From CAVQBJ01 sp963724405 (GTDB lineage Bacteria > Actinomycetota > Thermoleophilia > Solirubrobacterales > Solirubrobacteraceae), in NCBI GenBank assembly GCA_963724405.1, contig CAVRUQ010000011.1:248001-312000 (forward strand): a stretch of DNA of 64,000 bases, read 5' to 3'. A program made the translations under genes and the position numbers. Positions 63,944-64,000 of this stretch are shown one piece after another; the stretch's first letter is position 1, and every line of letters starts with the position of its first letter. The notes below the pieces were generated by a model. It made no database searches. It had not been told where the DNA came from and worked only from the letters and a program-made list of their open reading frames with translations.

Positions 63944-64000
63944 TCCCGCGGCGCTGCCCGTGCTGCTGGCGTCTTGCTCACCCGGTCGACGGCGCGCGGA
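63940..64000 (+). CDS. Start of a further gene (partial)
   Basis: ATGA overlap with the transporter stop opens a frame MIPRRCPCCWRLAHPVDGAR that runs off the window. The CPCC motif hints at a small metal-binding or redox protein. Only 20 codons are visible. Confidence 0.35.
   Translation, partial: MIPRRCPCCWRLAHPVDGAR

Overview
The window is very GC-rich, with strong GC3 bias in most genes, GTG and TTG starts, GTGA/ATGA stop-start overlaps, and actinobacterial families (a DUF6458-type small membrane protein, LuxR/NarL regulators, an IdeR-like operator). I read it as an actinobacterial chromosome, most likely class Thermoleophilia (Solirubrobacterales-like). This is inferred from gene content and style; no rRNA or complete tRNA is present to prove it.

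Left part (1 to about 26.5 kb) looks like ordinary chromosome: dense, intact genes. It holds an iron ABC transporter with a palindrome resembling an iron-regulator operator, an AlkZ-like winged-helix protein, a GAF-GGDEF diguanylate cyclase, an MreB paralogue, a membrane-anchored esterase and a GH79-like glycosidase. A run of overlapping genes follows (methyltransferase, GT4, Nudix, acyl-CoA synthetase). Then come a class III-type alcohol dehydrogenase, secreted proteins, a DEAD-box helicase, a universal stress protein, a DHA2 exporter fused to a MarR-like domain, three small secreted proteins, an AAC(6')-like acetyltransferase, an enoyl-CoA hydratase and an AlkA-type glycosylase.

At about 26.53-26.57 kb, on the minus strand, there is a sequence resembling the 3' end of a tRNA (T arm plus acceptor strand) without the rest. 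Gene style changes to its right: a VapBC-type pair, relaxed codon use, frameshifted genes, gene relics and an IS110 element. I infer a mobile or accessory island running rightwards beyond the window.

The island (27-64 kb) is dominated by protein and cell stress functions. These are two Hsp20 chaperones, a zinc-ribbon thioredoxin, an FtsH protease (split by one extra G), a dnaK relic, a baeRF release-factor-like protein coupled to a UBP zinc finger, and a second adenylate kinase. A signalling block contains two NarL-type regulators, a PAS-GAF histidine kinase, a double-domain KaiC ATPase, a MerR-receiver hybrid, a sigma-70 factor and a large LuxR ATPase. A sugar block contains phosphoglucomutase, a TreT-like trehalose glycosyltransferase, a GT4 enzyme and a glycogen-debranching enzyme, and could turn stored glucan into trehalose. 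The island ends with an MFS transporter carrying a very long coiled-coil tail and a winged-helix-like end. Functionally it resembles the proteobacterial transmissible locus of stress tolerance and the mycobacterial DosR dormancy regulon, but the gene set differs from both.

Several island genes carry single-base frameshifts, some at G-runs, so either sequence errors or decay must be considered for ftsH, the UBP zinc finger and the 48.9 kb gene.
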